A program made the translations under genes and the position numbers. DNA of 64,000 bases, taken from Vicia villosa. Lineage: Eukaryota; Streptophyta; Magnoliopsida; Fabales; Fabaceae. Shown piece by piece: positions 47,582 to 59,695 of this stretch (positions are counted from its first letter, which is position 1; each line of letters begins with the position of its first letter). The DNA lies in the NCBI RefSeq assembly GCF_029867415.1, contig NW_026705921.1, forward strand, positions 293,325-357,324. Direction: 5' to 3'. The notes below the pieces were generated by a model, which searched no databases, had not been told where the DNA came from, and was given only the letters and a program-made list of their open reading frames with translations.

Positions 47582-49322
47582 ATCTATCAAATTGGGAATT
47601 TGCACAAGTAAAGAAAGAGGTTAGTTTGGACATTTTGTTAAAGACTGGGGATAAACTCTTAACTCGGGCAAAGGAGGCAAACAAACTCAACGATGTTGGG
47701 TTAAATAGTAATTTCATCCAACTCTCACATCGGGTAGTAGGAAAAAAAATAGTATAAATAGAGAAGGTTTTTTATTTTTCCTTTCAAAAATAGTTTGTCT
47801 CAGGGTTTTTTGTTTTTCCGGAAGAAAATAGTATTAAAAGAGAAGGTTTTCTTTTTTTTTTTTCGTTCAAAAATAGTTTGTCGGGAGGGTTTTCTTTTTT
47901 TCCGTTCAAAAATAGTTTGTTGAGAAGGTTTGCAATTGCAAAAGAGAAATGGTATGTAGTTTTTTCGTCCTAAAATTGCAAATTATAGAGGGTTTTTATT
48001 TTTTCCGTTCAAACTTTGAAATTAAGAGAGGGTATTCAATTTTTCATTAAATATTGCAATTTGAACGGTTTGCAATTTTCTCCTTAAAAATTGCAAACAT
48101 ATGACAAGGTCTGTAATTTTGTTATTGGAAAATTGAAAGTTGAATTATAATTTTTTAGTTTTATTGTGATTTTTTTTGCTTCTTTTCTTCTTTTACAGGT
48201 ATGCTTCCGCGAGAGTAGAATCTTGTTTTTTTGTTATTTTTTTAACAAAAGATTATTTCCCTATAATGTCAACCACAATCCGATTTTCATAATATGCGAA
48301 TACTATCATTTAGTGCTGAAACTCAAGGATGTCCAAATAGATGGACGCACATTCAAACAGTCTCAACGTCATATGGGCAGATTCATAAAACTATGGAAAA
48401 ACAAGCTTCTTTCATCAATGGCGAATCTTTCAATTGTTAACATATATTTATGTTTTAATTTGCAAATTATAATTTGTTTTTGGTTTTTTACAGCAACAAT
48501 CGGATGATATGCCTCACATTATTGCTTTATCGCTTAATTGCAATCCTGACTGCTTGCCCTTGCATGCCGAATCCTATGGTAAAGTTATTGCCGATTCAGA
48601 ATTTACATACCATGATTATTGAAGATGCTATAGATTACCAAAAGGCGGATTTCATAGATTACAAAATGGGGAATTTGTCAGGGTGCTCTATACCGATCCT
48701 TGTTGATAAGGTTACAAATATTAAGAGTGGAACACTTTTCATTTTGTTAGTCAAAAGTAATGCCATCCTTACCTCCACAAGTCAAGACTCTTTTTTGGAG
48801 GCATTGAAAAAAGATCTTCCAATGGTGCTTGGTTTTCCATGCTTATTAATACCACCTTCGTAAATTTATCAAATTCATAAATCTATTAAATTGGGAATTT
48901 GCACAAGTAAAGAAAGAGGTTAGTTTGGACGTTTTGATAAAGACTAGGGATAAACTCTTATCTTGGGCAAAGGAGGCAAACAAACTCAACGATGTTGGGT
49001 TAAATAGTAAATTCGTCCAACTCCCACATTGGGTAGTAGGAAAAAAATAGTATAAATACAGAAGGTTTTTTATTTTTTTCGTTCAAAAATAGTTTGGCGG
49101 GAGGGTTTTCTTTTTTTCCGTTCAGAAATAGTTTGTCGAGAAGGTTTGCAATTGCAAAAGAGAAAAGGTATGTAGTTTTTCCGTCCAAAAATTGCAGTTG
49201 AGAGAGGGTTTTCATTTTTTTCGTTCAAATTTTGAAATTAAGAGAGGGCTGGCAATTTTTTCATTAAATATTGCAGTTTGGACGGTTTGCAATTTTCTCC
49301 TTTAAAATTGGAAATATATGAC
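47582..49322. repeat. ~450-bp direct repeats flanking a 0.75-kb segment
   Basis: The block AAATCTATCAAATTGGGAAT, 'TTTGCACAAGTAAAGAAAGAGG', 'GGGATAAACTCTTA', 'AGGCAAACAAACTCAACGATG', 'GTTCAAAAATAGTTTG' and 'GGTTTGCAATTTTCTCC' occurs at about 47582-48110 and again at 48877-49322, in the same direction. The arms could be LTRs of a small element or a duplication. No primer site or target duplication was identified. Open frames at 47370-47757 span the CACTA end and this repeat and are not genes. Confidence 0.7.
48490..48860 (+). pseudogene. Unknown coding fragment between direct repeats
   Basis: After a TTTTTTACAG acceptor-like site (to 48492), the frame reads 'QSDDMPHIIALSLNCNPDCL', 'LHAESYGKVIADSEFTYHDY', a stop, then 'RCYRLPKGGFHRLQNGEFVR' and 'VLYTD'. 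Near 48705-48860, in another frame, comes 'VTNIKSGTLFILLVKSNAIL' and 'DSFLEALKKDLPMVLGFPCL'. The residue pattern looks like real protein with one stop and one shift. I do not recognise the family. An upstream piece at 48199-48440 after another CAG acceptor-like site may be a further exon. Confidence 0.5.
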
Positions 49323-50691
49323 TGTCATACCCCAAAATTTTCCCATCATATTTCAATATATTTTAACTCACCTAACTTTCAACTGCTCAAGAATATGCAA
49401 GAATTAGGTGCATTTACATATCTCCTAATCAATCAACCCACAACTAGGTATCTAATTCTCCCAAAGAAAAATCAGGTTCTGGAACCTCAAGTGGACTTCA
49501 TAGTTTCCCATATGTCTCAAATAATTCCTATACAAATCTTCAAACCTTGATTCCTAAGACTGCTCATTCAAATGCTTAGAAAGTCAACAATCGACTAGTT
49601 TGACCAAAAAGTCAACTATGGTCAACTTAGTGTCAAAATTCCTGATTTTTGGTCCACATCCATAATTTGAAGTCACATTCATCATTTGATCATGATTCAT
49701 CAAGGAAAGCTCAAAAATCAACAAAAGTTCAAGCTTCTAAATTAGGGTTTCTAGGAGAAAGTCAACCCAACTTTGAATGGCCATAAGTCTCTCATACTTT
49801 ATTAGAAATTTCCCAACCAAAGCCTATTTGAAAGGAAATTGAATTCTCTACAACTTTGTCTCTCTAAAGCCAAGGCCAAAAATGTTTCATTTGAGAGATA
49901 TGAGTCAAAACATTATAGGTCCTTCTAGAAACTCGCTAAAAGCTATTTTTTGTCAGGAGCCATATCTTCAAGATAAAATCCTTAAATGCAAAAATGGTTT
50001 CAAAATGGCTTTTAGAGGACATCTTGGGCTTTCCAAAAAGTCCTAGAACACCTTCATAGGATAAATATTGAATGAGTTATGATTGGTGCAAGTTGGTAAA
50101 ATTTCAAAGAAACCATAAAACCCTAATTGATGAAATTGAAGATTTTGAGTAATGAGCTCATGTTTATGGGTTATGGACGTGATAAGAAGCTTAAGAGAGG
50201 CCCATTAGTCATATAAATTTTATTTCATGATTTTATTTTATTTATATTTGATTTTATTCATTTACATTCAAATTAAATCAATATAAAATCACACTTAAAT
50301 GAAATAAATTTTTATGATTCATGTTCCAAATGTTTAATAAATCCAAACATCAATCCAATGGCCATGATTAAAAAATAAAATATGCATGGAATAGCATAAT
50401 GTTCAAAATTAGAAAGATTTATACAAGATCTTTTTCAATTTCCATGTCACTCATTTGATAGATTATTCTTCCATACTTTCAACCCTAATTTCATCCATTA
50501 TATAAGGACAGCAATATTATGCATAAGGGGACGAATTTGGAGAGCAAGAATTAGAGTTTTCAAAAGTTACAAAAATCAAAGAAATGTGCAAAGTTCACAT
50601 CACGAGTTCAAGCAAGTTTCAAATCCAAGCAATCATCCCAATCACTTCTCAAGGCAGCATAGGGTATGGATGAATCATGGTTGAGGCCTGA
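49323..50691 (+). mobile_element. Left part of an older Tat/Ogre-type LTR
   Basis: Begins TGTCATACCCCAAAATTTTC, nearly the same first 17 bases as the Ogre-like LTR that starts at 50692, but then diverges. A leader-like stretch (TTATATAAGGACAGCAATATTA near 50497) suggests a promoter. It is interrupted by the Ogre-like insertion and appears to continue at 63013. The open frame 49278-49550 crosses its left edge and is not a gene. Confidence 0.65.
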
Positions 50692-53600
50692 TGTCATACC
50701 CCAAAATTTGCCCATAAATTTTTTCCTATTCCAATTCAAATCAAGATGCAAAGCTCCAAGACACATTCTCCTACACAAGGCTCTAAAACTAGGGTTTTGA
50801 TTTCTTCAGAGAAAATCGAGTTCTGACAATTCAAGTGACCTCATAAACTCCCATATGCCTCAAGGGGGGCCCAATATTTTTTTAATCTTGTTCCACAAGT
50901 TACCAATAGGGTCCATATCCAATGCCACAAATTGTTGATTATTATTTGATTTTATATGAATTTTTGATTCATAAAAAAAATCAATTTAATAAAAAAAATT
51001 TTGAAGAAAATGCATGAAGAAAATATGGACTAAACTTGGAAATTCTTCAAATGGGCCTATGTTTCTTTGATTAAAACATATTCCTAATATTGCCAAAGAA
51101 TTCTAAAGCCCATTTGCATGCTTTGTTGTCATTTATTTTATTTTATTTATTGTTGGATTAATTCAATTTAGTTCAATTTTAATTAAAATAAAATTAATAT
51201 TCATGGGCTTAGATTCAAGTTATATTTGATATCCAAATAAGCTGCAAAACCGTGTGAAGCATATTCTCCAACAAATCTTGTTCAAAAATTAACATATCAA
51301 ATCTTTCCATGATAATTCTCAAAGATTCACCTCACAAATGATAACCTAATTCTACTCCTAGTATATATATTGAACGTGCCCAATCGCAGAAAAAAAAAAG
51401 AGGATTAGTGCCGGAAACGCTAGGAGACCTCAAGAAAACCGTAGGCACCAAGTGGACCAGCAGAGGATTTAGGAGGACGATTCAAGCTCTCCTGAGGATC
51501 CAAACCTCTTCTCCGGCGCATCCTGAAGCAAATACGTTCATCATAGAAGGAGGAGGCAACAATTATCATCGTCACCACGGTTACGGTTTGCACTTCCGTT
51601 TTAATCGTGTTCATATGTGCATCATAAATTTGTTTTGAATACATATTTGCGCTCATGAGAATCTGGGCAATGTTTCTGGATTGTTTGTTTCGAGTTTAAA
51701 TGCAGGAAAGGTCGTTCACCATGGTTAGGGTTCATAAAACCTTGAATTGGGGGTTGTGACTTAGAGATAGAATTAATCCAGATTAATTACAGTTCTGCGC
51801 TCAGGGGGTGAGGTTTATTGGAATTGGGTTAATTTTGCGATATATTCTGTTTATATATTTTGTATGAGACTTGCAGGACTTATCTATGGTGAAAATCGCT
51901 GCTGAATGGAGTCTAGGCCGTAGCAAAAATCAAAACGAAGAAGAAGATAGGGGCTGCACACGTTTCATTTAAATTCCACGTTTTTAGTTTGTTCATATTG
52001 CTTTTGTGACGTTTACTTGACAGCAAGATAAAAGTGGCGCGGTGGAAGAAAAGAAGGTCTCAAGACCTTGAATTGCAATGGCGTCTGTTCGATCCCCCGT
52101 AGGGGCGTTTATTTTCCTGTATTTTTCTTTGACAATTCTCAGTTACAAATCAAGCGCGCGCATCCTCATCAGTTATATGGTACGCCCTCGCATCACGTCC
52201 CTTGGATCATATCAAGATTACATTCAACGCCCACCAAGCTGAAGGCATACCAAGGTCCATCCAGGGTGGTCCACACGGGATCTTAAGCTGAGTTTCTCAA
52301 TTTTCTTTTTATTTTTTATTATATATATAATATTATGTTTTTTTATCTTATTTATATATATTGTTTGTTTTTAGAACATTTTTTAGATATTTCTTTTTCA
52401 CAAACATGTTTTTAATTTCCTTTTTCATAAAAAATAATAAAAATATTTATTTTATTTATTAATTTCATATATACTTATTTCTTTATTTATTTGATTATCA
52501 CTTATTATTATGTTTTATTTATTTATAATAATTTTATTTTCTTAATTATTTATTTATATATTTAATATTTATTATATATTTATTTGTATTATATTTATTT
52601 ATTTTCTTATTCAAATTATATTTAATTATTTAATTACTTGAAAAATTCATGTTTATTTCATTTTAACTCTAAAAAATTCCTAAAAAATACCGGTGTGCTC
52701 GATTTTATTTTCTCTTCCCGATTAAATTAATTAGGTCGCGAGACCAATAATTAATTAAATCGTTTTTATTTTCTTATTTAATTCGTACCCTAATCAGGGT
52801 TTACGAAGACCACGCCATACACTAAAATATTTCTTTTTCTATGCCTTTTCAGGGTTATCCTTCAAGTGTCTTCCGACTACGCGCCTGATCAAGAACCGAA
52901 GCTAAGTACTCGACGCTAAAAATTGAAAATCTATTTTATTTCCTGTTTTTAGGGTTTGTCTTTTTAAATAAACATTGCCTACACTCAATTTTTCTGCCTC
53001 CGCCTTGCCTCTTTTCAGGGTTAACCTTAAAGCGTCCTCTGGCTACTAACCCTATCAGATCAAATGCGAAGCTAAGTCCTTATTCGCATTTTATTTTTTC
53101 TTAAGTTAGGGTTAACTCTAATTGTCAATGAATTAGCCATACACTCACCCTATTTTGTTTGTCTGCCTTTTCAGGGTTCGTTGATCGCCAAAGCTACGAG
53201 TTTGGTGACTCTAAAACCTAACTTCAATATTTTATGCTTTAATTATTATTACTTATGTCAAACCCTATTAAGGGATCCGCTGGTTACAATTTCCCTCCCC
53301 CATATCTGTTTTGATTATATTATTTAAATGTGTGGTTAGTAATCCTAGGGAGTGCAACCTTTGAATTGAACATGGAATCACTAAATTTACAAGATAATAT
53401 ATTTGAATATAATCACATGATTGGTGCACACACGCACGCTTTTGGGTACCCTCTCTGTTGCCTTGTTGCCTTGTTGCCATGCCTTGTTGCCTTGTATTTT
53501 GTGCAGAATAGCCAGTCCCTCGAATACGAGGATACCTCAGCCATGTTGCCTCGATTAAAGGTCATGGTCCCTAATGATGCTGCCTTCGATACACTAACAT

Positions 53601-54192
53601 GACCTCGACCCTCGGAAGTTGCCTACGGAAAAGGCTGAGGTATCTTCTGGTTGCCTACGAAAAAAGGCTATTCTGATCCTTCCTCTTAGACTACCTGCCT
53701 CTTTATGGCATGGGTCAGTCTTTGAGCGAATGATAATTCGATGACCCTTCTACCTCCAAACGAAAGGCTTCCTGCCCTCTTATGGTAAGGATTGACCCTT
53801 TCATTCTGAAAGGCTAAAAAGAGACCTATCATCTGAGTTTAAGGTAATTGCCCATAATTGCCTTGCCATGCTCTATTTTCTATATTCTTTCTCAAAATTC
53901 TTCAAAATTGGCTACGCTCATTTATGAGCTAAAGTCCATTTTTTCCTCTTTCATCTACATTTTCTGAAAACGAGCGAGCAAAGCAATTAAGAGCCCATGG
54001 AAAACCATGGATGCAAAGGGTGCCTTACACCTTCCCTTTGCATAAATTACCCCCCGAACTCAGATTTCTTTAAAAGGTTTTTTTCTGTTTCTTTTAGCCT
54101 TTCTGAATTTGTTTGGATAAAATAAAAGTCGGTGGCGACTCATGCTTAACCGCGACATTTCGATCGATAAAAAGTCAGTTCACCGTATTACA
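50692..54192 (+). repeat. 5' LTR, 3,501 bp
   Basis: TATA box-like TATATATA at 51362-51369, followed by a GC-richer leader. Small frames such as 51408-51638 and 53330-53602 recur in the other LTR and are not genes. A tRNA-like block lies at about 52033-52110. About 190 bases after 52110 are missing from the 3' LTR. Confidence 0.95.
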
Positions 54193-54196
54193 GAAC

Positions 54197-54214
54197 TGGC
54201 GACTCTGCTGGGGA
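54197..54214 (+). other. Primer-binding site, tRNA-Arg type
   Basis: TGGCGACTCTGCTGGGGA, four bases after the end of the 5' LTR; this spelling is characteristic of Ogre/TatIV elements in legumes. Confidence 0.92.
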
Positions 54215-55349
54215 TAAAATTCGATAAAAGAGGGGTTACCTTAAAAGTTTAGGATTCACTTTAATTGTTTTCTATTGTTTGTTTTGCTTGTTTTAATTTT
54301 CAAGGCTGTTTTGGGAATTCTGCTGTGTGAAAGGTCCTACACCCGGATCTAGTGTACCTTAAGTATGTGGCATGAGACCAGGGAAGCTGTACGACATGTA
54401 TCGTTATGGTTGAACTGGTGGCCACCGTTAGTGCGACGCTTTGGTTTGTCCTGATGGCCCTTGAACCTGATCGAGGAGACATTTGGCTACCGCGTGGTGT
54501 CATGAGCACTAATTCGCCTTTAGAACCTTAGTTGAACTTGACTTTGGCTTATAAGAAGTAGCGAGATGGCTGGCTTCGGATTCCTGACTGAAGCCGCTTG
54601 ATACTCGATGCTACACTCATTGAGATTGGACTCAAGGGATGCTTTTGGCTGGCCGATTGAGTGCTATGTTGAGACAATGCCCACGAGAAAGATCAGGGAT
54701 ATGAGCACCATAGAACCTGGTTACGTTTTAGGACAGGTTGAACCAACTAAACGAAAGGAAGAAGGGTATATACCTATGAACTTCATGCAAGCCTACCCTT
54801 AAGGCAATTGTGTGACTTGTGTGACTTGTTTGTGTTTGCTACTAACCTTCGTTTCCCCGCAGGTTTTGTTGAAAGGACTTCTTTGTCCTTACCATCTCAC
54901 ACTAAGTCTAACAAATTGCATTCGCATAACATTCATGACATCATGACATCATAAACATAACATGATTTAACCCTTTCAAGGATCTTAGGGGTTTAGGGCG
55001 CACAATTTCAGGTACCTCTATCAAAGGTTGATTCCCCAATCAAGGGGCAAGAGGATTTATTTTCCTCTGGCCACATACCTTCCAATTCAAAGACACAGTA
55101 CCAATCAAGGGGCAAGAGGATTTATTTTTCTCTAGCCATGCATTTTCAAATTCAAAAGTATCCCGAATCAGAGGCGATGACCCACTCGATATGGTGAGCT
55201 TGATTCTCAAAGAAGGACGTTCAAAGACAAAATTTAGAATCTTTCAAACAAATACGTGACCAACTCATTTTCTAATGCTGCTAACTAGATTCCTAAAGAT
55301 CCTTGAAAACATTTCATTTGCATTCATAACATCGCATAACAGGTTTCCT
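54215..55349 (+). other. 5' untranslated interior of the Ogre-like element
   Basis: Ogre elements normally have an extra ORF1 here. Only a short frame (54608-54802, 64 residues) is present and it resembles nothing known to me. The phrase AATCAAGGGGCAAGAGGATTTA is duplicated at 55037 and 55095. Confidence 0.6.
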
Positions 55350-56786
55350 ATGATGGATTTCTCATCCTTCCTCGCTGTTTATTTCAGCATCATGAATCTC
55401 GAACAATCAGTTAAGGATCTCCAAGCTCAAAACACTGAGTTCCAAGCCTTGATTCTGAATTTGTCCAAGGGGCAAGAAGAGCTGAAAGCCATGCTGACTA
55501 AAAAGAAGAAAAAGAAGGGTAAGAAGACTCAGGTGAAAAAGCTTAGACCGATCTTGCAACTCAGGGATGCTGAAGCCTCCGAAGAAAGTGATGAGGATGA
55601 GCAAGATGATGATGCTAGTATCAAAACTGATGCAAAAAGTAACCACGATTCTTCCAAACTCTCTGAAGAAGAAGAGGACTATTACCATGAGGACGAACAT
55701 CCCGATGACAAATACAAGATGTTAGAAGAGCGCCTGAGAAGCGTGGAAATTCAGAAGATACCTGGGCTGGATTTTGAAGAGCTTGGACTTGTTCCTGGGG
55801 TCGTTATTCCTCCAAAATTCAAAACTCCCGCCTTTGCTAAGTATGATGGAGTCTCTTGTCCTAAACTACACTTGAGGTCTTATGTAAGGAAGATTCAGCC
55901 TCACACTGCTGATAAGAGGCTCTGGATCCATTTCTTTCAAGAAAGCTTATCTGGAACTCAACTCGAATGGTACTATCAATTGGAAAGTGCTAACATCAGT
56001 ACCTGGGAGGATTTGATGGGTGCCTTCTACCAACAATATCGATACAATTCCGACCTCGCACCAACTCGCGTGCAACTATAAAGCATGTCCATGGGCTCTA
56101 ATGAAAGTTTCAAAGAATATGCTCAAAAATGGAGAGATCTAGCTGGAAGAGTCAAACCTTCCTTGACTGATAGAGAGCTGGTAGATATGTTTATGAATAC
56201 ATTGACTGGCCCTTTCTATAGTCATTTGCTGGGGAGTTCGTCATCTGGGTTCACTGAGCTTATACTGACTGGGGAACGTGTCGAGAATGGCATCCGAAGT
56301 GGTAAGATTCAAGTAGCTACATCCTCAAGTACTACAAGGAAGCATTTCAATGGGAGGTCAGATTCCTATGCTGTGTATGGGCAGAAAAGCGTAAAACCTG
56401 ATCAATCTATTGGGGCAGTTCTGAGCTCCACACCGACGCCTCAACAAGGTCGTCAAAACAAACAAGATACACCCAGACGTCAATTCACAAAGATCAACAC
56501 GTCGCTAGCTCAAGCTTTACAACATCTGCTAAAGGCAAATTTGATCACCCTTAGGGATCCTCCTAAGAATCCTAACACCTCTGCTCCTAGTTACAAGCCC
56601 AATGCGAGATGCGCATATCATTCTAATAGTCCTGGACATGACACAGAGAATTGTTGGCCGTTGAAGAACAAGATCCAAGATATGATCGACGCTGGCGAAA
56701 TTGAGTTCGACACTCCTGCAACTCCTAATGTGATCACTGCTCCCATGCCTAATCACAACAAGATTTCTAATACTATGGATGGCTAG
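55350..56786 (+). pseudogene. Ogre-like gag with a single nonsense codon
   Basis: Gag packages the element RNA. From ATG 55350 the frame runs 478 residues, broken only by TAA at 56079-56081 (codon 244), after which the same frame continues to 56786. N-terminus: coiled coil ('LEQSVKDLQAQNTEFQALIL'), then a Lys-rich block (KKKKKKGKKTQ) and a long acidic stretch. The gag core includes 'FKTPAFAKYDGVSCPKLHL', 'HFFQESLSGTQLEWYYQLE' and 'FKEYAQKWRDLAGRVKPSL', in Tat/Ogre style. A knuckle-like Cys-x2-His-x5-His-x4-Cys ('CAYHSNSPGHDTENC', about 56610-56654) is followed by 'LKNKIQDMIDAGEIEF'. No protease follows. The upstream ATG at 55275 is less likely, because the family start lies near 'MMDFSSF'. 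Confidence 0.88.
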
Positions 56787-58914
56787 AAGGATGAACTTTT
56801 TAGATCATTAGATTTACTTTTGTTTGCAAATTTCTATTCTGTTTGTTTAAACATTCGACTTATGATAGACATTATCTGTTTTAATAATTATCATCAGTGC
56901 ATTGCATATGTTTGTCTTGAATACATTATTTCGTTATCACTCATTTTAAATTGCGTATTTACTTTGCATACGTTTTGTGTTTATTCAACTCTTGCTAAAG
57001 TCGTATACCTTTTGAGGGAGGATGACGAAAACGATACCGCAACCTCATACAATATGCTTTTGAACGGACTATGCTGACGATGTACAAGCATTGTTTCAAT
57101 TCCTAAATAGTGGAGATATAAGGATGTTAATCCCTCGTCAACCCCTTTGAGCCTAAGAAGTAGAAGTTTCTTTCTTGAAAAATTCAAAACCCTTGATCAT
57201 AACCTGGGGCATGGTAGTTCTCAGTTAATTTAGCTGTGCATTCTATTTCAAGAGAATCATTCAGTACACCTTTCAACAAAGGTTTCAATCACAAACGTTC
57301 AACCACACACATCAAAGAAGTTTTGGAAATGTCAATCAAAAGACAATGACGTTTCAATCAATCATCAAACAAGGCAGTCAACATCTTTCAAAAGGAAAAA
57401 AATAAAAAAACATACATACAAAGAAAAGCCTGCTAAGTCAAAAATCAAAAAAGAAGACTTAGGCAAAAATCAAGGCATCCCGCTGACTGTAAGCTCAAAA
57501 TAGACAGTTCAGGCAAAAGTTAGGGATATCAAAAGGATGAAAAAAAGAGAAGTCAATAAATTCCTAAACAACAAAATGTTGTGACTACCAAAAGGAAGAA
57601 GTGGCTGCCATCTTAAAAGTTCTCTTTGCTTGTGAACCATCATCATTATCAAAGGTGCAAATCCAAAAGTCTCTTGGAACCTGAATGCATAAGTCAAATT
57701 AACTAAGCTTAGGACCGAAGATCATCACGAAGAGGGGTGGGTACAATCAAATTTTGAGCCTTTATCCTTTGTTTTTTAAACCGTGAACCAAACCACGTTA
57801 CAACCCTTGAAAGTCCTAATTGAAGCATGGTTAGTTCAAAAGCATATTGTCACCAAAAGGGTATCCTGACTCCTTAAGGTTTACCATAAATGCCGAGTTG
57901 ATGTCACATTTTCACAAATGGCACATTGTTATAAATATCATGTTCCTACAAATGTCGTGTTTTTACATCTTCTGCTTTAATGTTTTTCAAAAACTCAAGA
58001 CAAACGTATGCATTGCATCTCATGAATTCATTATTAAACATATTCTGCTACATAATTTCAAATGTTAGCATCAGAAAGAACTTGTAACAGGGTACAACTA
58101 ATGACTGAAAGTTATCCCGACAGACAATATTACTCCAAAAAGCAATGTCCCCTACGTATACAAGGGGCATGACACGTTTTTCCCAATCAATCTGGGGCAA
58201 TCAAGTCAAGATTCCAAGAATCTCTCAAAAGCCAAACAGTCAGGGGCATCATCCTAAGTTTACGATTACTAGGGGCATGTCACCTACAATATACACTTCA
58301 TAAAGTCCTCACTAGCAGGGGCAGATCTATGCAAGTCCAGTTCAACATCTTGATCAATACTCAGTGGCGTGTCCTGAATCGAGTAGTAAGTTACTATGAT
58401 ACTGGGGGCAACTTTCAAAACATCCACATCTCCCCACAGAGCCAGGTTCATAAGATCATATCCCCACAAAGTAATCATTAAGAAGATATCTTCAAAAGTT
58501 CTCGTCCCGACACAGATGTAGATCCCCAACAGAGTTTACATCTTCAACACTGTCGTTTCTCCAACACTTTGCTCTCCGCCAACATGGTTTATTATGGTCT
58601 TTATTCCCAATCGGGGTACATCAAGTCACTGATTATCCCCAAGCAAGAATCATAAATCCCCAGCTGTACTTCTTCAAGACAAAGTCAAACGTCAAAATCA
58701 CAATAATACAGAGATTTATTTTCTCAAGATACTCCAAATAGCATAAATCATTTTCACACATCATGTGTCATAGTAAATTCATACATAACATACATACGCC
58801 TCATTGCGTAGGCATATTACTCTCATTCATTTCAAAATTACAATACATGCATCATGACATTGCATAAAACTAATGTTTCTTTCGCAGTATACTTCTACAA
58901 TCAAATGAATATTA
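56787..58914 (+). other. 3' interior of Ogre-like element, no pol
   Basis: No RT, RNase H or integrase motif on either strand. The phrase GGGGCA recurs (57208, 58165, 58193, 58244, 58273, 58318, 58405), as in Tat 3' regions, and may be echoes of the polypurine tract. Short frames here are not genes. Confidence 0.7.
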
Positions 58915-59450
58915 TCTTCTAAATATAGCGCAGAGATAATCAAGTCAACGATTTAATTCTGACGCTCATTCTAGATGGAGATTTAGTTCTAATACTTAAT
59001 TTTGGATATCTTCCAAAGATAGCTCATAGATAATCAACACATATATCTAATTCTGATACTTAGTTCCGGATATTCTCCAGAGATAGTTCAGAAATGATCA
59101 AGATAGATATTTAATTCTGACACTTAATTTTGGGTATCCTCCAAAGATAGTTCAGAGATGATCAAGATAGATATTTAATTCTGACACTTAATTTTGGGTA
59201 TCCTCCAAAGATAGTTCAGAGATAATCGAGATAGATATTTAATTCTGACACTTAATTTTGGGTATCCTCCAAAGATAGTTCAGAGATAATCAAGATAGTT
59301 ATTTAATTCTGACACTTAATTTTGGATATCTTCAAAAGATAGTTCAGAGATAATCAAGACAGAGACTTAATTTTGACAATTATTGCGAAGATAGTTCAGA
59401 GATAATCAAGACGATGATTTAGTTCTGATACTTAGTTTCGAGCATCCTCC
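58915..59450 (+). repeat. ~64-bp tandem array in the element's 3' region
   Basis: About eight units of GATAGTTCAGAGATAATCAA, 'GATAGATATTTAATTCTGAC', 'ACTTAATTTTGGGTATCCTC'. The three central units are nearly identical and the outer ones degrade. Period is 64 bp by the spacing of GTTCAG at 59151 and 59215. Confidence 0.92.
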
Positions 59451-59683
59451 ATGAATATTTCAAAGGATTTAGATCTAATTCAGTCACTACGAACAGTGCT
59501 GACATGATCAATCTCCAATAAATCTTCTCCCAAGGCCTGAATGGCATCTTTAAGCCTATCTCCGACAAAAGTCCCTACTTCAGCTAGGGCAAATTTCTTG
59601 GTATTCTAGTGTTCAATCATCTTCCACCTTCAGATACCGACTGGCACACAAACCACTCTACATCTTCAGGTTTAAGATAATTG

Positions 59684-59695
59684 AACAGGGGCAGC
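59684..59695 (+). other. Polypurine tract
   Basis: AACAGGGGCAGC immediately before the 3' LTR start (TGTCATACC). It would prime plus-strand synthesis. Confidence 0.8.

Noticed and set aside
47370..47757. 115-residue minus and 89-residue plus frames
   Set aside because: They span the boundary between the CACTA terminus (AGCGCT array) and the neighbouring direct repeat; composition follows the repeats.
51408..51656. 76-78-residue frames on both strands, repeated at 60414-60662
   Set aside because: They lie within the LTRs, duplicate only because the LTRs do, lack known motifs and overlap each other on opposite strands.
56787..58914. Search for hidden RT or integrase in the Ogre-like interior
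   Set aside because: No YIDD-type box, integrase zinc finger or chromodomain text could be read in any frame on either strand.
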